The position numbers were made by a program, and so were the translations under genes. From NCBI GenBank assembly GCA_937980205.1, contig CALJKW010000046.1, positions 14,736-78,735 on the forward strand: a stretch of 64,000 nucleotides of DNA, written 5' to 3'. The notes below the pieces were generated by a model that saw only the letters and a list, made by a program, of their open reading frames with translations, was not told where the DNA came from and searched no databases. How positions within the stretch are numbered: the stretch's first letter is position 1; each line of letters opens with the position of its first letter. The DNA comes from an uncultured Myxococcales bacterium. Its GTDB lineage: Bacteria; Myxococcota; Myxococcia; Myxococcales; Myxococcaceae. Positions 1-8,738 of the stretch are shown here, piece after piece.

Positions 1-314
1 TCGAACGCTTCAGCGCCGAGCGCCGTCGCGGCGTCGAGGATGTCCTTCGCGTGGTTCTCCCAGCCGTGCGTGCCGCGCGCGCCGGCGGGGCTGCGACCCC
101 GGCCGCGCAAGTCGACCGCGGCGAGAGCCGGGTGGGCCTTGCCGAGGGCCTCGAAGCTGAAGCGGTTGGCGGAGAGGCCGGGTACCCCGAGGGCCAGGGG
201 TTCTTTCGTGCCGTGGCGGCGGACCTGGAGCGCTCCGGAAGGGATGGAGAGGGTCAGTTCTTGCTGCGACGCAACATGGGGTGGGTGGGGTTGATGTCGC
301 TGGGTAGCGTGCAC
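1..314 (-). CDS. alpha/beta hydrolase, N-terminal part (truncated by window edge)
   Basis: Reading the reverse strand gives about 104 residues with the front half of an alpha/beta hydrolase: a VPGLSANRFSFEAL stretch (oxyanion-loop region, normally HGxP) followed by AAVDLRGRGRS, the classic strand-turn before the nucleophile elbow. The nucleophile and the rest lie beyond position 1. The start is a GTG at 314-312, the only start-like codon upstream of the conserved fold in this frame; an internal start nearer the fold cannot be excluded. The gene is divergent from argH. Substrate is unknown; the fold assignment is reasonably secure, the function is not. Confidence 0.6.
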   Translation of the reverse strand, partial: MHATQRHQPHPPHVASQQELTLSIPSGALQVRRHGTKEPLALGVPGLSANRFSFEALGKAHPALAAVDLRGRGRSPAGARGTHGWENHAKDILDAATALGAEAF

Positions 315-341
315 GGTCGTCGCAGCTTGTAGTCTCTGTGA

Positions 342-356
342 TGTTGCAGTGCAACA
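342..356. promoter_or_regulatory. 6-bp dyad in the divergent hydrolase/argH gap
   Basis: TGTTGC and GCAACA are perfect inverted arms around AGT, 28 bp upstream of the hydrolase GTG start. The size and spacing suit a dimeric helix-turn-helix operator, for example TetR-type, but no cognate regulator is visible in the window. This is an inference from symmetry alone. Confidence 0.3.
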
Positions 357-358
357 AG

Positions 359-436
359 AAACCGGGTGCGGGTTCGCGTTCGCGTTCGGGGCCGACTCCA
401 CTGACCCGCACGCGCACGCGAACCCGAACCCGGTTT
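359..436. repeat. long imperfect palindrome upstream of argH
   Basis: Two 31-nt arms (359-389 and 406-436) are reverse complements with only three mismatches, around a 16-nt loop. The arms start with AAACCGGG and carry repeated GCGTTCG / CGCACGCG units. It ends 26 bp before the argH start. It could fold as a long RNA hairpin in the argH leader, act as a terminator-like barrier for the divergent unit, or be a dispersed extragenic palindrome. Confidence 0.6.
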
Positions 437-462
437 TGCCCCGTGCTAAGTGCCGCGGCGTC

Positions 463-1902
463 ATGACCATCGCCCGCACCGCCGCCACCGCCGCCGGATC
501 AGGAGGCCTTCACCCCGACGTGCTCGCCTTCTCGAGCTCGCTTTCGCTCGACCGCGCGCTCTGGCGTGAAGACTTGCTCGGCAGCCTCGCGCACCTCTCG
601 ATGCTGGCGAAGGTCGGCCTCATGCCCGCCGCCGACGCCAGGGCCCTGCACGCCGGCCTCGTCGCGCTCTGGGCCACCGACCCCAAGTCGCTCCCCGACG
701 ACGAAGAAGACGTGCACATGGCCGTCGAGGCCGAGCTCGCCCGCCGCGTCGGTGAGCCCGCCGGCCGCCTGCACACCGCCCGCTCGCGAAACGACCAGGT
801 CGCGCTCGATCTCCACCTGCACGTGCGCGAGCAGTGCGCGCTGATCCTCGACGAGCTGGGCGGCTTCATCGACGAGCTCGCCTCGCGCGCCGACGCCGAG
901 AAGAACACGCTCTTCCCCGCGTACACCCACCGGCAGCGCGCGATCCCCGTCTCCGCCGCGTATTGGCTCTGCGCCTACGGCGCCATGTTCGCGCGCGACG
1001 CCGAGGCCTTCGCGTTCGCGCTGTCGCAGGTCGACCAGCTCCCCTTGGGCGTCGGCGCCATCGCCGGCACCTCGCTGCCCATCGATCGCGATCACGTCCG
1101 CCAGAAGCTCGGCTTCTCGCGCGTCTCGCTCAACGGCCTCGACACCGTCGGCAACCGCGACTTCGCGCTCGACTACACCTACGCCGTCACCCGAATGCTC
1201 TTGCACGCGTCGCGGCTCTCCGCCGACGTCATCGACTTCGCCACCGCCGAGTTCGGCTTCCTCAAGCTCGACGGAGCCATCGCCTGCGGCTCGTCGATGA
1301 TGCCGCAGAAGAAGAACCCCGACGTCTTCGAGCTCATTCGCGGCAAGAGCGCCCGCGCGCTCGGCAACCACGTCTCGCTGCTCACCACCATCAAGGGCCT
1401 GCCCGGCGGCTACCTGCGCGACCTGCAGGAAGATCGCGCTCCCCTGCTCGAGACCGGGCCGCTCGCCCGCGGAGTCGTCTCGATGCTGCGCCTGTCGGTC
1501 CCGCGCGTCACGTTCGACACCGATGCCACGAAGGCCGCGCTCGTCGAGGACTACACCCAGGCGACCGACCTCGCGGAAGGCCTGGTCAAGAAGGGCCTGC
1601 CGTTCCGCTCGGCGTACCAGGCCGTCGGAGCGCTGGTGACGAAGGCGAAGAACGCCGGGCTTCCGCTCGCGAAGGTCACGCTCCAGCAGGCGCGCGAGGT
1701 GAACGCGGCGTTCGACGCCCAGGTGCTCGAGTGCCTCGACCCGCTCACCTCCGTCGACCGCAAGGTCTCGGTCGGCTCGACGGGGCCGGCTGCCGTCGCG
1801 CAGCAGATCTCTTCGCTGCGCGAGGCCGCACGAACGGCTAGAGAGCGTGCCGCGAAAGTTCCCCGCCTGGATCAGCTGTTCAACGCGATGAAGGAGTCCT
1901 GA
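463..1902 (+). CDS. argH: argininosuccinate lyase
   Basis: Splits argininosuccinate into arginine and fumarate, the last step of arginine synthesis. The 479-residue product has the TARSRNDQVALD motif and the fumarate-lyase signature GSSMMPQKKNPD, the loop that carries the catalytic serine. Length fits the family (about 460-480). The frame stays open upstream to 349, but that part is the palindrome and has no homology character, so the ATG at 463 is chosen. argG follows directly with no gap (TGA then ATG), so the two form an argHG operon. Confidence 0.95.
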   Translation: MTIARTAATAAGSGGLHPDVLAFSSSLSLDRALWREDLLGSLAHLSMLAKVGLMPAADARALHAGLVALWATDPKSLPDDEEDVHMAVEAELARRVGEPAGRLHTARSRNDQVALDLHLHVREQCALILDELGGFIDELASRADAEKNTLFPAYTHRQRAIPVSAAYWLCAYGAMFARDAEAFAFALSQVDQLPLGVGAIAGTSLPIDRDHVRQKLGFSRVSLNGLDTVGNRDFALDYTYAVTRMLLHASRLSADVIDFATAEFGFLKLDGAIACGSSMMPQKKNPDVFELIRGKSARALGNHVSLLTTIKGLPGGYLRDLQEDRAPLLETGPLARGVVSMLRLSVPRVTFDTDATKAALVEDYTQATDLAEGLVKKGLPFRSAYQAVGALVTKAKNAGLPLAKVTLQQAREVNAAFDAQVLECLDPLTSVDRKVSVGSTGPAAVAQQISSLREAARTARERAAKVPRLDQLFNAMKES

Positions 1903-3246
1903 ATGAGCCGCATCTATCGATCGCTCCCGCCGAAGGGCACCAAGCTCGGCATCGCCTTCTCCGGAGGCCTCGACACCCGCTGCGCCGGCGCGTGGCTCGC
2001 CGAGCAGGGCATGCAGGTCTACGCGTACACCGCCGATCTCGCGCAGCCCGACGAGGCGAACCCCGCCGACATCCCGAAGATCGCCATGGACCACGGCGCC
2101 AAGGCCGCCAAGCTCGTCGATTGCCGCGAGGCGCTCGTGCGCGAGGGCCTGCTGGCGATCCAGTGCGGCGCGTTTCACCTCTCCGCCGGCGGCAAGAAGT
2201 ACTTCAACACGACGCCGCTCGGCCGCGCGGTGACGTCGCTCGCGATCGTCCGCGCGATGCAGAAGGACGACGTGCACGTCTTCGGAGACGGCAGCACGCA
2301 CAAGGGCAACGACATTCAGCGCTTCTACCGGTACGGCATCCTCGCGAACCCGAAGCTGCACATCTACAAACCGTGGCTCGACAACGCGTTCGTCACCGCG
2401 TTCGGCGGCCGCCTCGAGATGAGCAAGTACCTCGAGAAGATCGGCAAGCCGTACAAGATGGGCGCCGAGAAGGCGTACAGCACCGACGCCAACGTGCTCG
2501 GCGCCACGCACGAGGCGAAGGACCTCGAGCACCTCGATCAGTCGATGCGCATCGTGCAGCCGATCATGGGCGTCGCGATGTGGAAGCCCGACGTGAAGAT
2601 CGAGCACGAAGAGGTCTCCGTCACGTTCGACAAGGGCCTGCCCGTCGCGCTCAACGGCCGCAAGTTCGCCTCGCGCTTCGAGCTGTTCGTCGAGGCCAAC
2701 AAGATCGGCGGCCGCCACGGCCTCGGCATGAGCGATCAGATCGAGAACCGCGTCATCGACGCCAAGAGCCGCGGCATCTACGAGGCTCCGGGCATGGCGC
2801 TGCTCCACATCGTGTACGAGCGCCTGCTCTCGGCGGTGCACAACGAGAACACCACCGACCTCTACTTCACGATGGGCCGCCGGCTCGGCCGCCTGCTGTA
2901 CGAAGGCAAGTGGCTCGACCCCGAGGCGATGATGCTCAAGGACGGGCTCACCCGCTGGGTCGCTCCGTCGGTGAGCGGCGAGGTGCGCCTCGAGCTGCGG
3001 CGCGGCGACGACTACACGATCCTCTCCACGCGCGCCGAGCACTCGGCCTACGCGCCCGAGAAGCTCTCGATGGAGAAGGTCGCCGAGCCTGCGTTCACGC
3101 AGGAAGACCGCATCGGCGCCCTCGAGGTGCAGAACCTCTCGGTCGACGACAACCGCGATCTCGTGCTGCGGCAGCTGGAGCACCTCAAGCGCCTCGCCGG
3201 CGGCGGAGCCTCGCGGCCGACCGAGCTGCTCGAGAGCGGCGAGTAG
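1903..3246 (+). CDS. argG: argininosuccinate synthase, E. coli (type II) subfamily
   Basis: Condenses citrulline and aspartate with ATP to argininosuccinate in the cytoplasm. The 447-residue protein matches the longer E. coli-type subfamily throughout: YAYTADLAQPDE, GGKKYFNTTPLGRAVT, DGSTHKGNDIQRFYRYG, IGGRHGLGMSDQIENR and SRGIYEAPGMALLH. The ATP-binding loop is SGGLDTR at residues 21-27, where most homologues have SGGLDTS. It starts immediately after the argH stop and is certainly co-transcribed with it. Confidence 0.95.
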   Translation: MSRIYRSLPPKGTKLGIAFSGGLDTRCAGAWLAEQGMQVYAYTADLAQPDEANPADIPKIAMDHGAKAAKLVDCREALVREGLLAIQCGAFHLSAGGKKYFNTTPLGRAVTSLAIVRAMQKDDVHVFGDGSTHKGNDIQRFYRYGILANPKLHIYKPWLDNAFVTAFGGRLEMSKYLEKIGKPYKMGAEKAYSTDANVLGATHEAKDLEHLDQSMRIVQPIMGVAMWKPDVKIEHEEVSVTFDKGLPVALNGRKFASRFELFVEANKIGGRHGLGMSDQIENRVIDAKSRGIYEAPGMALLHIVYERLLSAVHNENTTDLYFTMGRRLGRLLYEGKWLDPEAMMLKDGLTRWVAPSVSGEVRLELRRGDDYTILSTRAEHSAYAPEKLSMEKVAEPAFTQEDRIGALEVQNLSVDDNRDLVLRQLEHLKRLAGGGASRPTELLESGE

Positions 3247-3274
3247 GTCGAGCGGGCCTCCTTCGCCCGGACCT
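3245..3274. terminator. stem-loop between convergent argG and the TIGR02996 gene
   Basis: AGGTC (3245-3249) pairs with GACCT (3270-3274), and CGGGC (3253-3257) pairs with GCCCG (3265-3269), with a small internal bulge and a 7-nt loop. It sits exactly between two convergent stop codons, as a bidirectional terminator would, but has no T-tract. Confidence 0.4.
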
Positions 3275-4164
3275 CAGCTCTTCACGAGTCCCCATCGCTG
3301 GCTCAGGCCGGCGATGTCGTTCTCGTTGACCGACATGGCGTGGAGCCGCACGCGCTCGAGCCGCGGCCACGGTCCCTCGTAGAGCGGGCTCAGGCTGCGC
3401 ACCGAGACGCCGTGCATGGTGAGCGTGCGCAGGTGCTGCGCGATCGGATGCGCGGTGAGCTCGCGCAGCACGCTGAAGTGCAGCTTGCCGTCCTCGAGGT
3501 GGAGGTGCTCGATCGGGGGCAGTCGAAGCTCCATGAGCTGGCGCAGGATGCCGGCGTTCCCGAGGGCGACCTCGATGATCGGGTTGCGCTCGAACGCGAG
3601 GTCGAGCCCCACCACGTTGCACGGCAGACGCACGTACTCGATGAAGCCGCGGCGGAACTCGCACGCCATGCCGATGATGCCGGCCTCGCGCACCCACCGC
3701 TTGCCGTGCTCGGCGAGCAGCTCGAGCTCGCGTGATTTGTTTCCCGCGCCGAGCTGCAGCGAGATGAGCTCGCCGCGGGGATCTCCGCGCTCGAGCAGCT
3801 GATCCGCGATGACGCGACGCGAGCTCAGCTCGGCGGGGTTGGCCACCACCGCCTGCTCCAGCGGGTCGAGCGGGCGCAAGTGGCGCAGCGCGCCCAGCGC
3901 CTCGAGCACGTGGCGCACCTCGCCGACGTGCGAGACCACGCTGTGCGCGAGCGGAGCGGGGATCGGCTCGGCGAAGACGACGTAGGTCGAGCCTGCGAGG
4001 AGCGCTCCTTCGAGCAGGCTCAGGCGCGCTTCGCGTCCGAAGATGCGGACCTGCAGGACGCGGCGATCGATCGCTGCACGCACGAGCTCGCCCATCGGCA
4101 GCGAGTCGCCGATGACGCCGGGGCCGCACGCGGCAACGATGCGCCGTGGCAGCGCGTCGATCAA
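3274..4164 (-). CDS. TIGR02996-type repeat-companion protein
   Basis: A 296-residue protein with the signature of the TIGR02996 domain near residues 112-142: EQAVVANPAE, then RRVIADQLLERGDPRGELI. In myxobacteria and planctomycetes this domain precedes leucine-rich-like repeats; here the C-terminal half does contain loosely repeated leucine-rich segments (LRELTAHPIAQHLRTLTMHG, LYEGPWPRLERVRLHAM). Function is not known. The start is TTG at 4164-4162, which overlaps the TGA of the small gene upstream, so translation is probably coupled. The residues before the domain resemble no family I know. Confidence 0.6.
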   Translation of the reverse strand: MIDALPRRIVAACGPGVIGDSLPMGELVRAAIDRRVLQVRIFGREARLSLLEGALLAGSTYVVFAEPIPAPLAHSVVSHVGEVRHVLEALGALRHLRPLDPLEQAVVANPAELSSRRVIADQLLERGDPRGELISLQLGAGNKSRELELLAEHGKRWVREAGIIGMACEFRRGFIEYVRLPCNVVGLDLAFERNPIIEVALGNAGILRQLMELRLPPIEHLHLEDGKLHFSVLRELTAHPIAQHLRTLTMHGVSVRSLSPLYEGPWPRLERVRLHAMSVNENDIAGLSQRWGLVKS

Positions 4165-4334
4165 CGCCAGGCGGCTCCGAACGGCGAGCGCTCGGGGCCC
4201 GTGCCGGAGAAGACCTCTTGCACGAGGTTCTTCTTCGGCTCGGCGCGCGGCTGCGGCGTCGCCTTCAGCGCGAGGGGATCCAAGGCTCGGAGTGGGAGCA
4301 GCGCGATCGTTCCGGAGAGCAGGAGCCAGCGCAT
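4161..4334 (-). CDS. small exported protein of unknown function
   Basis: A 57-residue product whose first 25 residues look like a signal peptide or membrane anchor (MRWLLLSGTIALLPLRAL) followed by a short polar tail. The ATG at 4334 is chosen because the open frame upstream to 4409 is not protein-like. Its stop overlaps the TTG start of the next gene. A single longer protein split by a frameshift is an alternative reading, since the next gene begins in another frame without its own signal sequence. Confidence 0.4.
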   Translation of the reverse strand: MRWLLLSGTIALLPLRALDPLALKATPQPRAEPKKNLVQEVFSGTGPERSPFGAAWR

Positions 4335-4401
4335 GAACGGATCATGAACCTGCGGGACGCCGGGTTCAAATCGCGGTGTGGGCGCTTGTGCGGAGACTTC
4401 T

Positions 4402-6321
4402 TCAGCCACCGACCGCCTGGTTCGCGACGAGCCGCGCGTACGTGCCCTTCTTCGCGAGCAACGTGGCGTGATCTCCGCTCTCCACCACGCGGCCGTTCTC
4501 GAGCACGTAGATGCGGTGGGCGTTGCGAATCGTGCTCAGGCGGTGCGCGATGATGAGGCAGGTGCGCTGCTCCATCAGCCGATCGAGCGCGCGCTGAACC
4601 ACGGCCTCGCTCTCGGCGTCGAGCGACGAGGTCGCCTCGTCGAGCACGAGGATCTTCGGATCCTTGAGCAGCGCCCGCGCGATCGAGATGCGCTGCCGCT
4701 GGCCGCCGGACAGGTTGATGCCCCGCTCGCCGAGCCGCGCGTCGTAGCCGCCCGGCAGCGCCATGATGAAGTCGTGCGCGCAGGCCTGCCGCGCCGCCTC
4801 TTCGATTTGCGCCTGCGTGGCCTCGGGCCGCCCGTACGCGATGTTCTCGCGCACGGTGCCGGTGAAGACGAACGAGTCCTGCTGCACGATGCCGATCGCC
4901 GAGCGAAGGGCCTCGAGCGAGTAGTCGCGCACGTCGACGCCGTCGACGACCACGCGCCCGCCGCTCACGTCGTAGAGCCGCGGCAACAGCGACAGCAGCG
5001 TCGTCTTGCCGGCGCCCGACGGCCCGACCACGGCGATCTGCTCGCCGGGCCGCGCCTCGAGCGTGACGCCGTCGAGCACCCACGGAGCCGCCTGCAGCGA
5101 CGCCCGGTCGCCCGCCTCGTCGTCCTCGAGCGGCGTCCGCGTCTCGTCCGTGTCGTCCGCGTACCGGAAGCGAACGCCCTCGAACCGCACGTGCCCCTCG
5201 GCCGGCGCAGCCGTGCGCGCCCGCGGCGGGTCCACCACGCTCGGCTTGATGTGCAACATCCGGAAGACGCGGCGCAGCGCCGACAGGCTCGACTGGTACG
5301 TGATGTTCAGCTCGGCGAACCGGCGGATCGGCCCGTACATGATCAGCACGTAGCCCAGGAAGCGCGTCACCATGCCGGGCGTGAGCTCGCCGTGCAGCGC
5401 GAGCCAGCCGCCGTAGCCGATGACGATCGTCGTGCCGAGGTGCACGAGCACCTCGCCCGCGGCGGAGACGAGGTGGCCGACGTGGCTCTGGCCAATCACG
5501 AGCTCGTGGTGCCGCCGCACCTGGCCCGCGAAGCGCTGCGCCTCGCGCGCCTCGGCGGTGTACGTCTTCACCAGCGCCTGGCCGGACAGCTGCTCCGAGA
5601 TGTTGCCGGCGATGCGCCCCATCTCGAGCTGCATGCGCTCGCTGGCGCGGCGGACGCGCGGGTTCATCACCACGAACACGAGGCCGTACAGCGGGAACAA
5701 GAGCAGGGTGGCGAGGGTGAGCTTCCAGCTGACTCCGAACAGCAGCGCCATCGCGATGGCGAGCTGGGCGACGTCGAGGCCGACGACGATGACTCCGATG
5801 TAGATGAGCGAGGTGGCCTCGTGAACGTCGTGCACCACGCGCGAGAGCACGGTGCCGGTGCGCGCGCGCGCGTAGAAGCGCTGCGACAGCCGCTGCAGGT
5901 GCTCGAAGAGCTGCCGGCGGATGTCGGTCATGATCCCGTTGCCGAGGTGCACGTTGAAGTGGCCGCGGCCGTAGACGACCAGCGCGTGCAGCACCGCGGT
6001 GACCACGGCGAGCAGCGTGAGCTCGAGCAGGCGCGCGCGCTTCAGCTCGAAGGTGAGACCGGGCGCCGTCGAGGCGACCAGGTCGACGACGTTGCCGATG
6101 ATCCACGGGTACGCGAACGACAGCGCGAACCCGAGCGTGCCGAACAGCACGGTGAGCCACGCGAAGCGCCGGTGGTTGCCGATGTACTTCATCAGCGAGA
6201 ACGGCGAGACCGTCGGCGGCGGGCTGTGAATGAGGGTCAGCGACGGCGCCGCGCGCTCGACGACCTTCGAAGAAGACGACTCTGGCGGCACTTTGGGCGC
6301 CGCGCTCGATGCAGTGTGCAT
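4402..6321 (-). CDS. ABC exporter, fused permease/ATPase half-transporter
   Basis: A 639-residue half-transporter of the MsbA/multidrug type, expected to dimerise in the inner membrane and export lipids or drugs. The N-terminal six-helix domain spans roughly residues 45-350; the nucleotide-binding domain carries Walker A VGPSGAGKTTLL, signature LSGGQRQRISIARALL, Walker B KILVLDEATSSLD and the switch histidine in IIAHRLST. An acidic insert rich in Asp/Glu (DDTDETRTPLEDDEAGDR) lies between the domains. It starts 4 bp after the stop of the upstream glycoside hydrolase, so both are probably co-transcribed. Substrate cannot be read from sequence. Confidence 0.92.
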   Translation of the reverse strand: MHTASSAAPKVPPESSSSKVVERAAPSLTLIHSPPPTVSPFSLMKYIGNHRRFAWLTVLFGTLGFALSFAYPWIIGNVVDLVASTAPGLTFELKRARLLELTLLAVVTAVLHALVVYGRGHFNVHLGNGIMTDIRRQLFEHLQRLSQRFYARARTGTVLSRVVHDVHEATSLIYIGVIVVGLDVAQLAIAMALLFGVSWKLTLATLLLFPLYGLVFVVMNPRVRRASERMQLEMGRIAGNISEQLSGQALVKTYTAEAREAQRFAGQVRRHHELVIGQSHVGHLVSAAGEVLVHLGTTIVIGYGGWLALHGELTPGMVTRFLGYVLIMYGPIRRFAELNITYQSSLSALRRVFRMLHIKPSVVDPPRARTAAPAEGHVRFEGVRFRYADDTDETRTPLEDDEAGDRASLQAAPWVLDGVTLEARPGEQIAVVGPSGAGKTTLLSLLPRLYDVSGGRVVVDGVDVRDYSLEALRSAIGIVQQDSFVFTGTVRENIAYGRPEATQAQIEEAARQACAHDFIMALPGGYDARLGERGINLSGGQRQRISIARALLKDPKILVLDEATSSLDAESEAVVQRALDRLMEQRTCLIIAHRLSTIRNAHRIYVLENGRVVESGDHATLLAKKGTYARLVANQAVGG

Positions 6322-6325
6322 GGGA

Positions 6326-7516
6326 TCAGGCTCTCAGCCGGAGCAGCGCGTTGCGGGCCGCCTTCAGCAGCGTGCCCTGCTCGCGAATGACGGCGGCGGA
6401 CGGCTCGTGCAGGGCGCGGTGGCCCTTCGCGTCGGCGTGCGTCCAGACTCCGGTCTGGCAGTCACGGCCGTCGACCCAGCCCTTGTAGTCGAGCACGGGG
6501 TAGATGGTGATGCCGTGCAGCTCGACGCCCTCGGCGATCGCGGCGGAGCACTGATCGGTGACGTACGCCAGCCACGCTCCGCGCTCGTCACCTTCGGCTC
6601 CGGTCTCGGAGACGATCATCGGGCGCTGGTACCGGTGCCAGACGCTCTCGAGCATGCTCGCGAACGGGCGGTAGCGCTTGTCTCCCCGCCGGATCGTCGT
6701 GCCGTCCAGCATGAACTGGTTGTCGGGGTAGAAGTTGACGCCGATGATGTCGAGGTAGCGCTCGTCGCCGCCGAGGTGCGGCCAGACGCGGCCGGTGAGC
6801 ATGTCCCACGCCTGGTACTGCAGCAGGTTGTCGCTCTCGACGCGGCGCCACGTCTTCGGGTGCTCGATGCTGGGGACGATGTTGATCACCGGCTCTGGCT
6901 GCAGGAAGCGGGCGTTCGGCACGATGCTGCGGATCTCGTCGATGGCCTCGATCGTCGCGCGCACGAGCGCGACCTTCAGCTCGACGCCGCGCGCGGACTC
7001 GAACGGGTTCATCACGCGCACGTCGCCGCCGGCCCACGCGATGAACGACATCTCGTTGATGGGCGTCACGAAGAGCTGGCGGTCGGTCTCGTTCGCGTAC
7101 CAGCGCGCGAACGCGCGGGCGTAGCGGGCGAAGCGGGTGGGGAAGGTCGGCGCGAAGACGTCGACGTCGTCGGGCCAGCCGAAGTGCATCAGGTCCCAGA
7201 TGACGTCGAGGCCCGTCGCGCGGGCGGCGGAGATCATCGGCGCTGCGCGCGCGAAGTCGTAGTTGCCGAACGACCTCTCGCTCTGCACCCACGAGACGCC
7301 GTCACGCGCGGCGGTCATTCCGAGGTCGCGGAGGCGCGCGTAGTCGTCACGCACCAGCTCGTCGTGGCGCGTGCTCGCGGTGAGATCGAGCCGGCGGCCG
7401 TCCTGCAGCCGCTGGCACGCACACTCGAACCCTCCGAGGAAGAAACCTTCGAACAGCGGAGCGGACGAAAGGCTTCCTGCTCCCGCCACCAACGCACTCC
7501 AATTCCCGAGGTCCAT
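6326..7516 (-). CDS. clan GH-A glycoside hydrolase (beta-glucosidase-like)
   Basis: A 396-residue TIM-barrel hydrolase. The acid/base glutamate is likely E155 in TPINEMSF and the nucleophile E304 in VSETGAEG, the usual strand-4 and strand-7 positions of clan GH-A. The entry motif FFLGGFECACQR resembles the GH1-related proteins that Myxococcota and others encode beside sugar-reductase genes. No signal peptide is evident, so it probably acts in the cytoplasm. ATG at 7516 is chosen; the frame is open 30 codons further upstream. Divergent from the GH43-like gene, and upstream partner of the ABC exporter. Confidence 0.75.
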   Translation of the reverse strand: MDLGNWSALVAGAGSLSSAPLFEGFFLGGFECACQRLQDGRRLDLTASTRHDELVRDDYARLRDLGMTAARDGVSWVQSERSFGNYDFARAAPMISAARATGLDVIWDLMHFGWPDDVDVFAPTFPTRFARYARAFARWYANETDRQLFVTPINEMSFIAWAGGDVRVMNPFESARGVELKVALVRATIEAIDEIRSIVPNARFLQPEPVINIVPSIEHPKTWRRVESDNLLQYQAWDMLTGRVWPHLGGDERYLDIIGVNFYPDNQFMLDGTTIRRGDKRYRPFASMLESVWHRYQRPMIVSETGAEGDERGAWLAYVTDQCSAAIAEGVELHGITIYPVLDYKGWVDGRDCQTGVWTHADAKGHRALHEPSAAVIREQGTLLKAARNALLRLRA

Positions 7517-7683
7517 CGTGCGGCCAGGGGTTGCAAGAAGCTTGCGTGCGGCGCCTTCGCTCGGAGCGGGGCATCGGCGCAGCGCTGCGCCGTGCATTCT
7601 CGTCACATCGAGGGGTGGGCTGGTGTCAGCCCGGTCGCGGCAGGTATAAGCACCGGCCTCTTCCTCGTTTCCGTTTCGCTACC

Positions 7684-8691
7684 TTGCAGCTGCTGTTCTC
7701 AGTAACCGCTCTCGCGCTGTCGCTCTCTCCGACTGGCGGCGCACCGCTTCCCGCCGCAGGCGCCCTGGCCGATCGCGACTTCGCGGATCCGTTCGTGCTG
7801 CGCGCGGGCGACGCGTTCTACGCGTTCGCCACGAACCGCGACGAATCGAACGTGCAGATCGCGCGGTCGAAAGATCTCGCGCACTGGGAGCTGCTGCCCG
7901 ACGCGCTGCCCGTGCTGCCCGCGTGGGCGAAGAAGGGCCTCACCTGGGCGCCGGCCGTCGTGAAGCGCGGCGAAACGTTCGTCCTCTATTACACGGCCCG
8001 TCACGCGAAGTCGGGCTTCCAGTGCATCTCGCGCGCGGTGGCGTCGAAGCCCGAGGGCCCGTACCGCGACGACTCGAAGCAGCCGTTCGTGTGCCAGGTG
8101 GAGGACGAGACGCGTTTCTGCGGCTCGATCGACCCGAGCCCGTTCGTGGATCCGAAGGGCCACGTCTTTCTGCTCTGGAAGAGCGACGAGAACGCCATCG
8201 AGTGCCGCGGCACCTCGCGCATCTGGGGCCAGGCCCTCACCGATGACGGCCTCTCGCTCGTCGGCGAGGCGAAGGAGCTCTCGTCGCTCGACGCCGCGTG
8301 GGAAGGCCCGCTCGTCGAAGGCCCCTCGATGCTCGCCGCGAACGGGAAGTACTACCTCTTCTATTCGGCGAACTGGTGGGAGAGCGATCGCTACGCCATC
8401 GGCTATGCGATCTGCGAGTCGCCGCTCGGCCCGTGCAAGAAGGCCACCGGCAAGGAGCCGTTCGTGAAGACCATGGGCAAGGTCTTCGGCCCGGGCGGAC
8501 AGGAGTTCTTCACCGACGCCGTCGGCCGCACGTGGATGGCCTTCCACGCGTGGACGAGTGAGAAGACCTCGTACGCGCTCGGCGGCGTGCGCGCGCTGCA
8601 CTTCGCGCTGGTCGAGTTCGCCGACGCGGTGCCGATGCTGAAGCTGGAGAAGAAGGCGGAGCCCGAGAAGCCGTCCGTGGCGCGCGACTGA
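7684..8691 (+). CDS. exported GH43-like five-bladed beta-propeller protein
   Basis: A 335-residue protein with a signal peptide (LLFSVTALALSLSPTGGAP) and the GH43/arabinanase pattern: RDFADPFVLRAGDAFYAF near the N-terminus supplies the first-blade Asp, CGSIDPSPFVD the central Asp, and VEGPSMLAANGKYYLFYS the catalytic Glu. The likely role is hydrolysis of arabinose- or xylose-containing polysaccharide outside the cytoplasm. A TTG at 7684 is chosen because it starts the signal peptide; the frame is open upstream but those codons lie in the divergent promoter gap. No clear ribosome site is seen. Confidence 0.75.
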   Translation: MQLLFSVTALALSLSPTGGAPLPAAGALADRDFADPFVLRAGDAFYAFATNRDESNVQIARSKDLAHWELLPDALPVLPAWAKKGLTWAPAVVKRGETFVLYYTARHAKSGFQCISRAVASKPEGPYRDDSKQPFVCQVEDETRFCGSIDPSPFVDPKGHVFLLWKSDENAIECRGTSRIWGQALTDDGLSLVGEAKELSSLDAAWEGPLVEGPSMLAANGKYYLFYSANWWESDRYAIGYAICESPLGPCKKATGKEPFVKTMGKVFGPGGQEFFTDAVGRTWMAFHAWTSEKTSYALGGVRALHFALVEFADAVPMLKLEKKAEPEKPSVARD

Positions 8692-8695
8692 GATT

Positions 8696-8720
8696 CCCTC
8701 TCCCCTACGAGGGGAGAGGG
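8696..8720. terminator. perfect 11-bp hairpin after the GH43-like gene
   Basis: CCCTCTCCCCT and AGGGGAGAGGG pair perfectly around a 3-nt ACG loop, 4 bp after the stop codon. It is the kind of C/G-rich palindrome found in many proteobacterial intergenic regions and probably terminates or insulates the transcript; a T-tract is absent. Confidence 0.6.
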
Positions 8721-8738
8721 GGCGCTAGGCTCCAGGCC

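Noticed and set aside
499..3183. Very long reverse-strand open frame opposite argH-argG
   Set aside because: Low-complexity Arg/Asp/Leu-rich translation caused by high GC in the third codon position of the real genes; no motifs. The same applies to other long antisense frames, for example 9395-14713 and 59531-62839.
4343..4390. GGGTTCAAATCGC resembling a tRNA T-loop
   Set aside because: The flanking bases do not form a T-stem and no acceptor stem, anticodon arm or D-arm can be drawn on either strand; it lies in the leader of the small exported gene.
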